Positions 8,845 through 19,097 are shown, counted from the stretch's first letter. The stretch: 42,099 nucleotides of DNA from Candidatus Kapaibacterium sp. (GCA_938084565.1 CALKEU010000001.1:266131-308229), one strand, 5' to 3'. Notes: generated from the letters alone by a model not told the origin. Numbers and translations are program-made.

Positions 8845-9807
8845 TCATAACTGTACCAGTTGTTGGAGTTCGGCGTCGCTCCCTACCCGGCCACGCTGGC
8901 GGAAATAGAGCATTGCTGTCGGACGCCAGCGAATGCGCATGCGCTGCATAATCTCCTCAACGGAAGCACCACTCTCTGCGAGCAGGATGCCAGCAGTGTG
9001 GCGCAAGGAAAAGGGGGTCAGGCGGAGGCGGCGCTCTCCCTTAATGTTGCTCTCCCGCAGACGCTGGTTGACGATTTCCCGAATTCCCCGAACGCTTATC
9101 CGCTGCCCGTACGCCCGCCGACTGTAACTCACAAAGAGAGGATCCTGCGGCGAGAGCTCCCCGCGAGCCTCGATATATGCGCGTACGGCCTCGTAAACCT
9201 TCGGTGGAATGGGTACTGCCTCATCTTTGGCTCTTCGGCCTTTGCCCTGAACGTAGATAATCCAGCGCTTTCCACGCCGATGGATATCCCCGACATCAGC
9301 CATCGCCAGCTCACGCTCGGAACAGGCACAACCGAGCATCATGAGCACAAGCGCTCGATCACGCAACCCGACGAGCGTGGTCGGCTCTATACTTTCCAGG
9401 AGCCGTCTGAGCTCAGCTGCTGTCAAAAAGATGCGGCTGTGGTGCTGAGCCCGCCGCGCCCCAGGGACCCGCCGTGCAGGATTCCGTTGCAGAAGGCCGC
9501 AATCGACCAAATACTGGCAAAAACGGCGGAGAGCCGTCATGTATGTGGCCACCGAAGCCAGCTCCAGCCTCTTGATGCGCACCAGATAGCGCCGATAGCG
9601 CTCGACATCTCGTGGGCGAAAGAAGAAATGCCGATCCCGCGTGAAGAAATAGGCAAACTCGCGCAGCGTACGCTTGTACGTCTGCTGTGTTGCCTCGCTC
9701 TTCTGCCGAGCCACCTCCTCTAGAAATCCCCCAATGTAGTCGAGCAATTGCGAGACTTTAAGCCGAACCGCCGGGAATTCCGCACTCGATGCGCCCGTCT
9801 GTGCCAT
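8845..9807 (-). CDS. XerC/XerD-like tyrosine recombinase with degenerate active site
   Basis: 320 residues from the ATG at 9807 (two in-frame GTG codons just upstream are alternatives; GGAG lies 9 nt before the ATG). An N-terminal SAM-like core-binding domain (about 17-105) is followed by a phage-integrase catalytic domain. The active-site Lys (K189 in VQGKGRR), the second Arg (R269 in FSLRHTAG) and the Tyr nucleophile (Y301) are present. The first catalytic Arg, normally in GLRxSEL, is replaced by ACSEREL; the HxLRH histidine is Phe266; and the LGH motif reads RIR. It may therefore be inactive, or R165 may substitute. It leads an apparent operon with the lipoprotein and barrel genes. It is not obviously part of a mobile element. 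Confidence 0.8.
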   Translation of the reverse strand: MAQTGASSAEFPAVRLKVSQLLDYIGGFLEEVARQKSEATQQTYKRTLREFAYFFTRDRHFFFRPRDVERYRRYLVRIKRLELASVATYMTALRRFCQYLVDCGLLQRNPARRVPGARRAQHHSRIFLTAAELRRLLESIEPTTLVGLRDRALVLMMLGCACSERELAMADVGDIHRRGKRWIIYVQGKGRRAKDEAVPIPPKVYEAVRAYIEARGELSPQDPLFVSYSRRAYGQRISVRGIREIVNQRLRESNIKGERRLRLTPFSLRHTAGILLAESGASVEEIMQRMRIRWRPTAMLYFRQRGRVGSDAELQQLVQL

Positions 9808-9915
9808 CACCACAGCTCCGCAGCGGACCGCACAACGGAGAGCAAAGTACGCACTGCACTACCTCAGCCACATTAAGTTCGCACAGCCTTGTACGGCATC
9901 CACTCCCACACGAGC

Positions 9916-9937
9916 AAAACTCCCACTTTTGGGAGAA
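9916..9937 (-). terminator. Putative intrinsic terminator after hpnE
   Basis: On the minus strand CTCCCA-AAAG-TGGGAG forms a perfect 6-bp hairpin followed by TTTT. It lies about 115 nt beyond the hpnE stop and upstream of the recombinase gene, so it could separate the two transcription units. The T run is short, hence only moderate confidence. The rest of the 244-nt gap (9808-10051), the longest in the window, shows no gene or other clear signal. Confidence 0.5.
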
Positions 9938-10051
9938 TCACGCACGGTTCCAGCCGACGAGCGGCTCTCTCAGCGAACGAAGGTCCTCTCTGATTTTGCA
10001 AACGGCTCCGAGGCTCTCGCAGAGCTCCGGCAAGAGAGCAGACAGCCTCTC

Positions 10052-11353
10052 TCAGGAGGTGAGTTTTTCGGCAGCCATGCGCCCACTCCGTGCAGCGCTC
10101 TCAAGCGTACAGGGCAAACCTGTCTGTATCCAGTCCCCTGCAACCATGAGATTGCCCCACGGTGTAGTACCATCGGGCCGGCGTGCATGGAGCGCCGGGG
10201 TAAGGAGTACTGTGGCTCGCCGCTCCACCATGAGACGAACGTGGAGCAGCATATCAGGCCGAAAGGTGGGGATCCCTTCGGCAAAGGCTGCCAGAAGACG
10301 CTCCAGAAGGCGCTGCCGCGATAACTGGCACAGATGGTCCGCCGCACTGGTTACCAGCGCAACTGACTCAGCAGCAAAGCGAGTCGGACGCCGAAAAGCC
10401 CAGTGTAAGTCAGGATGGACAAAAGCACAGACTGGTGCCGGCAGAACGGGTTCCTTTAGCCAGAGATACGCCGTGATGATAGGCGAGTACCGGGCGTGGG
10501 TGAGGAATTCTGCATATGCTGGTACGGCACAGAGAGCCGGAGCCAAACGCAGCAGGCCCCATGGCGGCACAGCAAGTATGACGGCATCAGCTTTGAGGAG
10601 CTGACCCGTAGCTGTGTGAACAGCGCAAGCTCCTGCTGAGTCAAGCACAACGCGCGTCACCGGCGTCCTCAGGCGTAATTCTCCCCCATGCCGAGCAAGC
10701 CAATCGCCGATAGGCTGGAGCAACTCCAGCAAGCTGACGGCGGGGACAAAAAACGCACTCCCTCCCCACGCTGCCAGAAAGCCTTCCCGAAGTACGACTC
10801 GGAGCAGAGCAACGGCCGCCTCTTCCGGTGATGCATTCAAGGCCGAAAGGGTCAGGGGGCGCCAGAACGTTGCGACAAGTTGCTCTGACTGTCGGAAGCG
10901 CTGCAGAAAAGCTGCCACCGTCGAGCTCGCATCTCGATTGCCCGAGGCGATCAGCCACAGGAGAGCTCGCAAGAGGCGCAACCGCTCCGGAAATCCCACA
11001 TCCGGCATACGACTAAGGGCAGCCACGAAACCGAGAGGGCCAGGGGCTCGCCCGGTATCGAAGAGAAAAGAGCCATCTCTGCGGCAGAAGAGGAAACGGA
11101 GTGCGTCACCAGGCCCAGCCAGGGAATAGGTATGAAGGTGCCGCAGTAGTGCGCCAAACTCCCGATAGGCCCCGATGAACACATGCTGCCCACAGTCGAT
11201 GAATTCCCCACTCTGAACATCCCACACCGACGTTGCTCGCCCTCCGACAGCCGAGCGAGCCTCTACGAGTACAACACGCCATCCCCGCACAGTCAGATGC
11301 ACAGCAGCACTAATACCGGCAACCCCGGCTCCCACCACAATAGCACAAGCCAT
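10052..11353 (-). CDS. hpnE: HpnE-type FAD-dependent hydroxysqualene dehydroxylase
   Basis: 433-residue flavin amine-oxidase/desaturase. The FAD-binding GAGVAG is at residues 8-13, followed by an acidic strand end and the GG motif (VEARSAVGGRA). The family-typical CGQHVFIGAYREFGALLRHL and FWRPLTLSALN match HpnE proteins, which reduce hydroxysqualene to squalene in the HpnCDE route of hopanoid synthesis. HpnC and HpnD are not in the window, so a role in squalene or carotenoid synthesis is inferred from the family alone; a carotenoid desaturase relative is the main alternative. GGAGG lies 9 nt before the ATG at 11353. It is divergent from tRNA-Leu. Confidence 0.82.
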   Translation of the reverse strand: MACAIVVGAGVAGISAAVHLTVRGWRVVLVEARSAVGGRATSVWDVQSGEFIDCGQHVFIGAYREFGALLRHLHTYSLAGPGDALRFLFCRRDGSFLFDTGRAPGPLGFVAALSRMPDVGFPERLRLLRALLWLIASGNRDASSTVAAFLQRFRQSEQLVATFWRPLTLSALNASPEEAAVALLRVVLREGFLAAWGGSAFFVPAVSLLELLQPIGDWLARHGGELRLRTPVTRVVLDSAGACAVHTATGQLLKADAVILAVPPWGLLRLAPALCAVPAYAEFLTHARYSPIITAYLWLKEPVLPAPVCAFVHPDLHWAFRRPTRFAAESVALVTSAADHLCQLSRQRLLERLLAAFAEGIPTFRPDMLLHVRLMVERRATVLLTPALHARRPDGTTPWGNLMVAGDWIQTGLPCTLESAARSGRMAAEKLTS

Positions 11354-11433
11354 CCTGCATTGCCTCCAACAGCGTCACGACTCCCCGTAGAGTGCACGAA
11401 GCCCTCTCTTTCGCCGTCTCCATACCTCCAAGC

Positions 11434-11516
11434 GCGGGCGTGGCGGAACTGGTAGACGCGCCAGACTTAGGATCTGGTGGGGACACCCCGTGGGAGTTCG
11501 AGTCTCCCCGCCCGCA
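11434..11516 (+). tRNA. tRNA-Leu (anticodon TAG)
   Basis: 83 nt, class II. The acceptor stem GCGGGCG pairs fully with CGCCCGC at 11509-11515, and the discriminator A is 11516. The anticodon stem CCAGA/TCTGG encloses the loop CTTAGGA, giving anticodon TAG. A long variable arm (GGGGACACCCC region) and a T loop with GTTCGAGTC follow. The 3' CCA is not encoded. The trigger factor gene starts 34 nt downstream on the same strand, so the tRNA may be cut out of a joint transcript. Confidence 0.97.
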
Positions 11517-11550
11517 CACGGATCCGTCACACTCCCGCAACAGGTGTATC

Positions 11551-12825
11551 GTGGAATACCAACGCACACAATTAGCCGATTGCGAGTACGAACTGCACAT
11601 CCGGATCAGCCCCACTGAAGCAGCCCCGGCAATCGAGGCCGCCTACGAGCGCGCCCGCAAAGATATTGCCATCGAAGGCTTTCGGAAAGGCCGAGCTCCT
11701 CTGGAGCTCATCAAACAGCGCCACGGGTCGCAGATCGAAGCCGAGGCCCTCGAACAGCTCGGACAACGCCTTGCTGAAGATCTCGTACGACAGTACCAGT
11801 GGGGCCTGCTCAGCGAACCCCAGCTGATCGACTTACAGCGTTCCTCCGACGAAATCGGCTTTACATTCCGCCTCTTCACGCTGCCAGAGCTGACTATCGA
11901 GCTCTCCGGGATCGTACTGCAGAAGCCTGTCCGCCAGATCAGCGATGACGAAGTAGAAGCCCAACTCGAACAGCTACGTCTCCAGCATGGCACTGCCGAG
12001 GAAGAGGTTGAAGAGATCACCGACTACTACCACGATGTCCACCTCCACTTCCAACCCGTCGACGCCGACACAGGTATGCCGCTTGTCGGGACAGAAGCTG
12101 AAGAGCTTACCGTAGCACTCTACGAACCAGACGTGCTTCCCGAACTACGGCAGCATCTCCTCCATGCTCGCCGCAATGACAGTTTTCTCCTGACGCTTCC
12201 GGGCAGTGCAGAACAGGGGCAGCCCGAACAGCCACCGCAGACATACCGCGTCACGGTCCGCTCTATCCGCCGTCTCCACCTTGCTGAGTTGAGCCCTGAG
12301 TTCGCCCAGCGAATCAGCCGGGGACGATTCCACACTGTCGATGAGCTCCGCCACTACATTCGGCAGGAACTCCAGCGCCAATGGGATAACCACGTCCACC
12401 GGCTCCTCCGCAACCAACTGGAAATTGAGCTTGCTCGGCGCTATCCCTTCACACCCCCGAAACCAATCGTGCAGCGCATTGCCCGTGACCTCGTCGAATC
12501 CCTCCAACGCGGTGAACTTCACGTTCCCAGCGAGTATGCCCGTCAAGGGGAGACAGGGATCTACCGTTTCATTGCCGAGCTCGCCGACCTCTACGCACGG
12601 CTCTCCATCCTTGAGCTCGTCCTCCTACGGCAGTATCAGATCCAGCTGACCACGGACGAACTCCAACAGCTGGCGCGCACGCTCAATATCTCACCCACAG
12701 AGCTCGAACGGCAGCTGCGTGAAGATCCCGAGCTTGCCTACGATATCCGGCGCCGCAAGCTCTGGCAAGTACTGCTCCAGCAAGTAGATGTGCAACCGGT
12801 ACCCTATACGGACGATGCCCACTGA
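11551..12825 (+). CDS. tig: Trigger factor with a degenerate PPIase domain
   Basis: Ribosome-associated chaperone for nascent chains. 424 residues from the GTG at 11551, where AGGTG lies 4 nt upstream; the open frame further upstream runs through the tRNA and is not coding. The N-terminal ribosome-binding domain contains GFRKGRAP (the ribosome-docking GFRxGxxP loop) at about residues 46-53. The middle domain (about 150-245) is in the FKBP position but lacks the conserved substrate-pocket motifs, as in other FCB-group trigger factors. The C-terminal helical arms follow. The gene overlaps clpP by 11 nt; tig-clpP-clpX is a common conserved operon. Confidence 0.94.
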   Translation: MEYQRTQLADCEYELHIRISPTEAAPAIEAAYERARKDIAIEGFRKGRAPLELIKQRHGSQIEAEALEQLGQRLAEDLVRQYQWGLLSEPQLIDLQRSSDEIGFTFRLFTLPELTIELSGIVLQKPVRQISDDEVEAQLEQLRLQHGTAEEEVEEITDYYHDVHLHFQPVDADTGMPLVGTEAEELTVALYEPDVLPELRQHLLHARRNDSFLLTLPGSAEQGQPEQPPQTYRVTVRSIRRLHLAELSPEFAQRISRGRFHTVDELRHYIRQELQRQWDNHVHRLLRNQLEIELARRYPFTPPKPIVQRIARDLVESLQRGELHVPSEYARQGETGIYRFIAELADLYARLSILELVLLRQYQIQLTTDELQQLARTLNISPTELERQLREDPELAYDIRRRKLWQVLLQQVDVQPVPYTDDAH

Positions 12826-13498
12826 GCTCTCGACCCCTCCCCGCTCTGGGGAGCTTCTGTGGATCCACCAGCATCTGGTGCAGGGACAGCTCGTCCCTAT
12901 TGTTGTCGAACAGACGAGCCGAGGTGAGCGAGCCTACGACATCTACTCCCGGCTGCTCAAAGAGCGCATCATCTTTCTAGGTTCCCCCATCGACGACTAC
13001 GTGGCTAGCCTCACCATCGCGCAGCTCCTCTTCCTCGAAAGCGAAGATCCGAACAAGGACATCTACCTCTACATCAACTCTCCCGGCGGCAGCGTCACAG
13101 CCGGCTTGGCCATTTACGATACGATGCAGTACGTGCGTCCCGATATCTGTACCATTTGCATTGGGCTTGCCGCCTCCATGGCACAAGTTCTTCTCTGCGC
13201 CGGGACTAAGGGGAAGCGCTTCGCACTGCCGCATTCTCGCATTATGATGCACCAGCCACTCGGGGGGACTCAAGGGCGTGCAACAGACATTGAAATCTAC
13301 ACCCGCGAGATGCTCCGTATCCGCGACATGCTCTATGAGATCATCTCCCAGCACACAGGCCAACCCATCGAGAAGATCCGCCAGGACGCTGACCGAGACT
13401 ACTACATGTCCCCCCAAGAGGCTCTCGAATACGGTATCATCGACCAAGTCCTGGAACGGCGTGCCAGAGACGGGCAACCTTCGGACGAGCGCTCATGA
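12815..13498 (+). CDS. clpP: ATP-dependent Clp protease proteolytic subunit
   Basis: Serine protease that forms the double-heptamer chamber fed by ClpX. 227 residues from the ATG at 12815; an in-frame ATG at 12788 would add nine residues, but the later start gives a more usual length. The catalytic triad is visible: Ser121 in GLAASMAQ, His146 in MMHQPLGG and Asp195 in [11 protein letters not shown]. The oxyanion-loop [12 protein letters not shown] is intact. About 20 N-terminal residues precede the conserved core and may be a propeptide. It overlaps tig upstream and clpX downstream (ATGA), so synthesis is likely coupled. Confidence 0.96.
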   Translation: MPTELSTPPRSGELLWIHQHLVQGQLVPIVVEQTSRGERAYDIYSRLLKERIIFLGSPIDDYVASLTIAQLLFLESEDPNKDIYLYINSPGGSVTAGLAIYDTMQYVRPDICTICIGLAASMAQVLLCAGTKGKRFALPHSRIMMHQPLGGTQGRATDIEIYTREMLRIRDMLYEIISQHTGQPIEKIRQDADRDYYMSPQEALEYGIIDQVLERRARDGQPSDERS

Positions 13499-14781
13499 AC
13501 GCCCCGCCCCGCTATCCTAACTTCCGCCCGGAAGAGCTGCGCTGCTCCTTCTGCGGTCGCTCATCGAGCGAGGTAACCAGCCTCATTGCCGGTCCAGATG
13601 TCTACATCTGTGATATCTGCGTGCAGAACTCCGTCCGTATCCTCCAGCAGAGCGCAGCCCAACGCGCTCGACGCCGCCTCTCCGAACTACCCAAACCGTC
13701 GGAAATCAAGGCCAAGCTAGACGAATACGTCATTGGCCAAGAGTACGCTAAGACGGTGCTCGCCGTCGCCGTTTACAACCACTACAAACGCATCCAAGCG
13801 CGCGAACTCCTGGGTAGCTTGGAGGAAGTGGAGCTCGAAAAGAGCAACATCCTGCTTGTCGGTCCCACCGGCACGGGCAAGACACTCCTTGCGCAGACGC
13901 TCGCACGCATTCTCGATGTCCCCTTCGCTATTGCTGATGCCACAACCCTAACGGAGGCTGGTTACGTCGGAGACGATGTCGAAACGGTTATCCTCCACCT
14001 CCTGCAGAATGCCGATTACAACGTCGAGCAAGCCGAGCGTGGTATCGTCTACATCGATGAAATTGACAAGATTGCCCGGAAGAGCGACTCCCCGAGCATC
14101 ACGCGCGATGTCTCCGGCGAGGGGGTCCAACAGGCGTTGCTGAAGATCCTTGAAGGGACTGTGGCTGGCGTCCCGCCCAAAGGCGGGCGCAAGCACCCAG
14201 AACAACCTCTCATCTACGTCAACACGCGCAACATCCTCTTCATCTGCGGCGGAGCTTTCGAAGGAATCGAACGCATTATTGCCCGCCGCCTTCGCAGCGG
14301 AGGTATCGGCTTTACGGCCAAGCTGGCCGATCCGGTCGATACGGAGGACTTCTACGCCGTATTACGCCATATCGAACCCGATGACCTGCTCAAATTCGGT
14401 TTTATTCCGGAGTTCATCGGGCGCCTCCCCATCATCGTCCCACTCCACCCGCTCGATGATGCAGCACTGATGGATATTCTGACGCGCCCGCGCAACGCCC
14501 TGCTCAAGCAGTACCAGAAGCTCTTCCGCATGGAAGGCGTAGAGCTGGAGTTTACCTCTGAGGCACTGCAGGCCATCGTACAGCGGGCACGACAGCGAGG
14601 GACGGGAGCTCGCGGTCTTCGCGCCATCCTGGAAGAAGTTATGCTGCCTATCATGTTTCGGCTTCCAGATCTGCGAGACGTCCGACGATGCATTATCACG
14701 GTCGATACTGTGCAGAACGGCGCTGAACCCCTCTACATCCGTGCCTCCGAGCCAGAGGTAAGCTCAGGCTCACTGTTGTAA
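13495..14781 (+). CDS. clpX: ATP-dependent Clp protease ATP-binding subunit ClpX
   Basis: AAA+ unfoldase that recognises substrates and threads them into ClpP. 428 residues. The N-terminal C4 zinc-binding domain has Cys17, Cys20, Cys39 and Cys42 (CSFC and CDIC). Walker A GPTGTGKT is at 123-130 and Walker B IVYIDE at 184-189. The ClpP-docking IGF tripeptide is present in GGIGFTAKL, and the C-terminal small domain has [15 protein letters not shown] (sensor 2). The start overlaps the clpP stop (ATGA). The last 12 nt overlap the convergent amidohydrolase gene. Confidence 0.97.
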   Translation: MNAPPRYPNFRPEELRCSFCGRSSSEVTSLIAGPDVYICDICVQNSVRILQQSAAQRARRRLSELPKPSEIKAKLDEYVIGQEYAKTVLAVAVYNHYKRIQARELLGSLEEVELEKSNILLVGPTGTGKTLLAQTLARILDVPFAIADATTLTEAGYVGDDVETVILHLLQNADYNVEQAERGIVYIDEIDKIARKSDSPSITRDVSGEGVQQALLKILEGTVAGVPPKGGRKHPEQPLIYVNTRNILFICGGAFEGIERIIARRLRSGGIGFTAKLADPVDTEDFYAVLRHIEPDDLLKFGFIPEFIGRLPIIVPLHPLDDAALMDILTRPRNALLKQYQKLFRMEGVELEFTSEALQAIVQRARQRGTGARGLRAILEEVMLPIMFRLPDLRDVRRCIITVDTVQNGAEPLYIRASEPEVSSGSLL

Positions 14782-17700
14782 GCCTTCCTCGTAGCCCCGC
14801 ACTTCGTCCTCCCAGTCCTCGCAATGGTAAGGATGCTGCTGAGGCTGAGGAGGAGCAGCCTTCTGCCCCTCCTTCAACGCCTTCAGAGCACGCTGTTCGA
14901 GAGCAGCCCGCAGCTGGGCATCACGCTGGCGCAATTGGGCATCGTGCTCACGATCAAAGTAGAGACGTCCGTCCACATAGGTCTGCTCCACAATAGCCGA
15001 GGAGGACAAGGGCACCTCGGACCAGAGGACCAGATCAGCATCCTTGCCTACTTCAATGCTCCCTACCCGGTGGTCAATGCGCAACATGCGCGCTGGATTC
15101 AGCGTAATGAAGGCAAGCGCGTGCTCTTCTGATACCCCAGACCTGACAGACTTACCGGCTTCTTGATTGAGACGGCGCCCCATCTCGGCGTCGTCGCTGT
15201 TGAGAGCAACTAGCACACCCTGTTCATGCATGATGGCCGCATTGTCAGGGATGGCATCGTAGACTTCGAATTTGTAAGCCCACCAATCGGAAAAGCTGGA
15301 GGCCCCAGCCCCGTGCAGCGCAAGCTCGCGGGCAATTTTGTACCCCTCCAGCACATGCGTGAAGACATTAATCCGAAAGCCGAACTCTTCGGCCAGGCGC
15401 ATCAGCATGAGAATTTCGCTCTGTACGTAGGAGTGGCAATGCACAAGACGTCTGCCCCGGAGAACCTCCAGTAGCGCCTCGAGCTGGAAATCACGACGTG
15501 GAGGCACCGTGCGCTCGCGCTCTGCCGGTGATAGAGCCCGCCATCGCTTCCAGGCTGCCTCGTACTCAAGCGCTGCCTGAAAGGCGTCCCGCATAATTTC
15601 CTCCACCCCTAAGCGCGTCTGAGGATAGCGCCGCGTATAGCGATCGCCCCAGTTCGACTGCTTGACGTTCTCACCGAGAGCGAACTTAATGGTGGCTGGA
15701 GCATCTTCAACTTTCATCCCCTCAGCATCGGCTCCCCAACGGAGCTTGATGAGCTGGCACTGACCTCCGATGGGATTGGCAGACCCATGCAATATATGAG
15801 CGGCCGTAACTCCCCCGGCCAACTGGCGATAGATGTTGATGTCATCAGGGTTAATCACATCGCCGATCCGGACCTCGGCTGTTACGGCGTGGGTAGCTTC
15901 GTTGACTCCACCCTCGACGGCAATGTGAGAGTGCTCGTCGATAATACCGGGGGTGAGATGCTTACCCGTTGCGTCGATGATAGTATCGGCTACCAGAGGG
16001 AGACCGCGCCCGATAGCAGCGATCTTACCTTCCCGGATGAGGACATCGGTATTGCGCAGTATCCCTGCCGGTGAACATGTCCAAACCGTAGCATTGCGAA
16101 TGAGCACAGTCCGCTGGGGCGGAGGCGCCTCTCGACCGAACGGACCATCGGGAAAGGTGCGCGGACCGAGGGCATACTCTCGCTGAGCCTCCCACACAGG
16201 TGGTCGAGGAGTAAAGAAGGAGTCGCGCCGAGCCCACCACCGCAGAGAGCGGCCATCGGGCAGCAGAGCTACCCCAGAAGCCGTTACACTATCCACCGTC
16301 CCACTAAAGCGAACAACCCCCGGCAGACCGAAAGTATCGGCCGGCAATGAGAAACGAACCGCCCTCCGCTGCTGGCTCCACCATACTCGCAAGCGGAGTG
16401 TATCCGCCCATGCGGTTACCTCCGGCGCACTGCGCTTGCCATCGATCCGTAAACGAAAAGGCGGCAGAACTCCTTGCGCAACCGTTACGCTCCATACCCC
16501 GCGAAGGTCAACCTCCGGTTCTGCTGCTACGGGGAATTCCTCTCCCGCTACGAAGACACTCCGAATCACCGTTTCCTCAGCGAATATGTCGCCGTCGCAG
16601 AGGAGGAGATTCGCCAGCTTGCCTTTCTCAATCGTGCCGACAACGTCTGCCACACCGAGAAATTCGGCCGGCACGAGCGTCAGCGCAGCGAGCGCCTTCT
16701 CCGGCGACAACCCCCGGCGTAGAACACGCCGAAGGTTCTCGAAGAAGTGGCGCGCTTCACTAAGCCCATGGCTTGTGAAGGCAAAGCGTATGCCCACGGA
16801 GTCGAGCCAGAATGGATTCTGCGGAGCGGCATCCCAGCGCTTGAGCTCCTCTAGACTGACATCGACAGCCTTCTCCGGGGTCGAGACATCGGGAACCTCA
16901 GGGAAGGCCAATGGGAGAATCAACCGAGGCCGTAACGGACTTAAGGAAGGCAAACGCCGATATTCGCGTCCGCTCCCCACGAAGAGGGCGGGTAAGGAGA
17001 ACTCCTGCGCTAAGCGGATTGCCCGCAGCAGGGTGCGCTCATTTTCTGTCTCGATCACAAATGGTAGCCCGCGCTGCATGTCTTCAGCAAGCGCCTGCAG
17101 AGAGCGATTGATCTCGGACTGCTGCTGGTACGGGAAGCGCCGATATGCCTCCCACGCTTGCCGATACCACTGAGCATCACTGAGGGTCTGCCGGATGAGC
17201 GCAATGGCTCCCATCAGCGAACTCGGGTAGGGCGTGCGGGAATTGCCCTTCCGGAAGCCTATCCACTGCGCAACGGGAGCCCGAAAGACTATCTCGGCTC
17301 CCTTCCCTGCACGGGCTAAAATCAGCGCAGACCGTCCCCGGAAGATTCCCTCACGGCTACCAATGTGCACGAGTGCAAAGCCCATCTTCCGGAATTGCTC
17401 GAGCTGTTGGGGTTTTACTTCCAACCGCTCTTCTATCGACCGCTCCGGCCGTACGGCTTCATTCCAGTGAAGGGCTCCTTCCACGGGCGGAGTCTCCACC
17501 GGCGCTTCCCCTTCAGCCGCTGTTGGAGGCAGCGAGAGCTCCACGTATGGGTCTATGAAGGCCGGATACAGCCACAGCCCAGCACAGTCCCGTACCGTAG
17601 CCCCCGGCGGGATAGGAATATTCACCCCTATGGCCTCGATGCGTTCCCCACGCAGGAGCACTTGCGCCCGCTCAAGCTTCTGTCCCGGCCGAGGGATCAC

Positions 17701-17820
17701 CGTCAGGTTCGTCAGCGCAAGATAGCGCACAGGCTTCTCCCGAATACCCTCGGCAGGACGTGTCTGGAGCACTTGCCCGAAAGCACCGACGCTACAGCTT
17801 ACCACAAGCAGCCACCACAT
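14770..17820 (-). CDS. Secreted two-module amidohydrolase
   Basis: 1016 residues with an N-terminal signal peptide ([16 protein letters not shown]). Two amidohydrolase modules lie in tandem. The first (about 30-440) has the beta-sandwich and the C-terminal [13 protein letters not shown] signature but reads [12 protein letters not shown] where the metal-binding HxH should be. The second (about 590-990) has [11 protein letters not shown] (HxH), [14 protein letters not shown] and LNSDDAEM, the metal ligands of imidazolonepropionase/prolidase-like members, and ends with [15 protein letters not shown]. So one module is probably catalytic and the other inactive. The substrate is unknown; long secreted versions are frequent in Bacteroidota. 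AAGGA lies close before the ATG at 17820. Divergent from metK. Confidence 0.85.
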   Translation of the reverse strand: MWWLLVVSCSVGAFGQVLQTRPAEGIREKPVRYLALTNLTVIPRPGQKLERAQVLLRGERIEAIGVNIPIPPGATVRDCAGLWLYPAFIDPYVELSLPPTAAEGEAPVETPPVEGALHWNEAVRPERSIEERLEVKPQQLEQFRKMGFALVHIGSREGIFRGRSALILARAGKGAEIVFRAPVAQWIGFRKGNSRTPYPSSLMGAIALIRQTLSDAQWYRQAWEAYRRFPYQQQSEINRSLQALAEDMQRGLPFVIETENERTLLRAIRLAQEFSLPALFVGSGREYRRLPSLSPLRPRLILPLAFPEVPDVSTPEKAVDVSLEELKRWDAAPQNPFWLDSVGIRFAFTSHGLSEARHFFENLRRVLRRGLSPEKALAALTLVPAEFLGVADVVGTIEKGKLANLLLCDGDIFAEETVIRSVFVAGEEFPVAAEPEVDLRGVWSVTVAQGVLPPFRLRIDGKRSAPEVTAWADTLRLRVWWSQQRRAVRFSLPADTFGLPGVVRFSGTVDSVTASGVALLPDGRSLRWWARRDSFFTPRPPVWEAQREYALGPRTFPDGPFGREAPPPQRTVLIRNATVWTCSPAGILRNTDVLIREGKIAAIGRGLPLVADTIIDATGKHLTPGIIDEHSHIAVEGGVNEATHAVTAEVRIGDVINPDDINIYRQLAGGVTAAHILHGSANPIGGQCQLIKLRWGADAEGMKVEDAPATIKFALGENVKQSNWGDRYTRRYPQTRLGVEEIMRDAFQAALEYEAAWKRWRALSPAERERTVPPRRDFQLEALLEVLRGRRLVHCHSYVQSEILMLMRLAEEFGFRINVFTHVLEGYKIARELALHGAGASSFSDWWAYKFEVYDAIPDNAAIMHEQGVLVALNSDDAEMGRRLNQEAGKSVRSGVSEEHALAFITLNPARMLRIDHRVGSIEVGKDADLVLWSEVPLSSSAIVEQTYVDGRLYFDREHDAQLRQRDAQLRAALEQRALKALKEGQKAAPPQPQQHPYHCEDWEDEVRGYEEGLQQ

Positions 17821-17847
17821 TCTGTCCTTGCCGATTGTGAGGACTCA

Positions 17848-17855
17848 CGAAATTA
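17848..17855 (-). promoter_or_regulatory. Candidate -7 promoter element of the amidohydrolase gene
   Basis: TAATTTCG on the minus strand, one base off the Bacteroidota -7 consensus TAnnTTTG, about 28 nt before the ATG at 17820. No -33 TTG element is seen at the expected distance. In the same 109-nt gap I looked for a SAM riboswitch before metK and saw none. Confidence 0.25.
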
Positions 17856-17929
17856 GCCTTCTTGCTCGTCCATGGCTCCATGAGCGCGGAGTATGGTGGG
17901 GTTGATGTTGGATCTAGCTCGTGTGGGAG

Positions 17930-19069
17930 ATGCGTACGTACCTCTTCACATCAGAATCGGTGGCCGAAGGGCATCCGGACAAGATCTGCGATCAAATCTC
18001 GGATGCCATCCTCGATGCCGTGCTTGAGCAAGATCCGAAAGGACGCGTGGCATGCGAGTGCTTTGCAACCACAGGGCTCGTCGTTGTGGGCGGGGAACTC
18101 AACACCAGCGCCGTCATAGACCTGCAGCCCTTGGTGCGGCAGGTCATCCGCGAGATCGGGTACACACGGGCAGAGTACCGTTTCGACAGCGAGTCATGCT
18201 GCATCATCAACGTTCTCAACCGCCAATCGCCTGACATCGCTATGGGAGTTGACCGGGGAGGAGCCGGTGACCAGGGGCTCATGTTCGGCTACGCATGCCG
18301 CGAGACCGCCGAGCTTATGCCTCTGCCTATCATGCTTGCCCATGCACTAGTGCGCCGCCTCGCCGACATCCGCAAGCGGGAGCCCCACCTCATGCCATAC
18401 CTGCGGCCTGATGCAAAGTCACAGGTGACCGTCGAGTACAGTGACAGTGGGGAGGTTCTCCGCGTAGACGCCGTCGTCGTCTCTACCCAACACGACCCAG
18501 ACGTCCATCCCGAAGAGCTCCAGCGGGATGTCATCGAACATGTCATTCGCGCTGTCATCCCAGAGCATTTGCTCGACGAACGGACCCGCATGTATATCAA
18601 TCCCACGGGGCGATTCGAGATTGGGGGACCTCATGGAGATACTGGCTTGACGGGTCGGAAGATCGTCGTGGATACCTACGGTGGCCGGGCACCCCACGGT
18701 GGAGGAGCCTTTTCGGGGAAAGATCCCACGAAGGTGGATCGTTCCGGCGCCTACATGGCCCGCTACTTGGCCAAAAACATCGTGGCTGCAGGATTGGCCC
18801 GCGAGTGCACGATTCAGCTCTCTTACGTCATCGGCCTTCCGGAGCCGGTGTCCATTCACGTCAACACACACTGCACCGGCATAGTCCCCAGCGAAGTGCT
18901 CGAGCGCTTCATCCGAGAGAACATTGACCTAACCCCCCAGGGCATTATCGAGCGTTTTCAGCTGCAGCGCCCTATCTACCGGAAGACAGCCGTGTACGGG
19001 CATTTCGGCCGTCCTGAGTTTCCGTGGGAAAAGCTCGATCTGGTACCCGAACTCCAACGCTTGGCATAG
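17930..19069 (+). CDS. metK: S-adenosylmethionine synthetase
   Basis: Makes SAM from methionine and ATP. 379 residues from the ATG at 17930, which begins [18 protein letters not shown]; a GTG at 17921 would add three residues. Family motifs: GHPDK at the methionine/ATP site, [12 protein letters not shown], and the phosphate-binding [16 protein letters not shown]. Length is normal. GGGAG lies directly before the ATG. It is followed 28 nt later by ahcY, so SAM formation and removal of its by-product S-adenosylhomocysteine are linked; methyltransferases such as CheR nearby would use this product. Confidence 0.97.
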   Translation: MRTYLFTSESVAEGHPDKICDQISDAILDAVLEQDPKGRVACECFATTGLVVVGGELNTSAVIDLQPLVRQVIREIGYTRAEYRFDSESCCIINVLNRQSPDIAMGVDRGGAGDQGLMFGYACRETAELMPLPIMLAHALVRRLADIRKREPHLMPYLRPDAKSQVTVEYSDSGEVLRVDAVVVSTQHDPDVHPEELQRDVIEHVIRAVIPEHLLDERTRMYINPTGRFEIGGPHGDTGLTGRKIVVDTYGGRAPHGGGAFSGKDPTKVDRSGAYMARYLAKNIVAAGLARECTIQLSYVIGLPEPVSIHVNTHCTGIVPSEVLERFIRENIDLTPQGIIERFQLQRPIYRKTAVYGHFGRPEFPWEKLDLVPELQRLA

Positions 19070-19097
19070 AAGTCTCACAGCTCCGAGCTCCACTACC

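Noticed and set aside
8845-9807. An integrated mobile element at the tRNA-Leu gene using the recombinase
   Set aside because: The recombinase is 1.6 kb from the tRNA, oriented within an envelope operon, and no repeat of the tRNA 3' end was seen nearby.
9789-10604. A 271-residue plus-strand open frame
   Set aside because: It lies mostly antisense to hpnE, has Arg/Ser-rich low-information sequence and no family resemblance; hpnE is clearly the real gene.
11392-11550. Extension of trigger factor upstream to an ATG at 11392
   Set aside because: This would place the tRNA-Leu gene inside the coding region. The GTG at 11551 gives the correct N-terminus.
17821-17929. A SAM-responsive riboswitch ahead of metK
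   Set aside because: The gap is only 109 nt and shows none of the conserved SAM-I, SAM-II or SAM-IV core sequences or a matching terminator.
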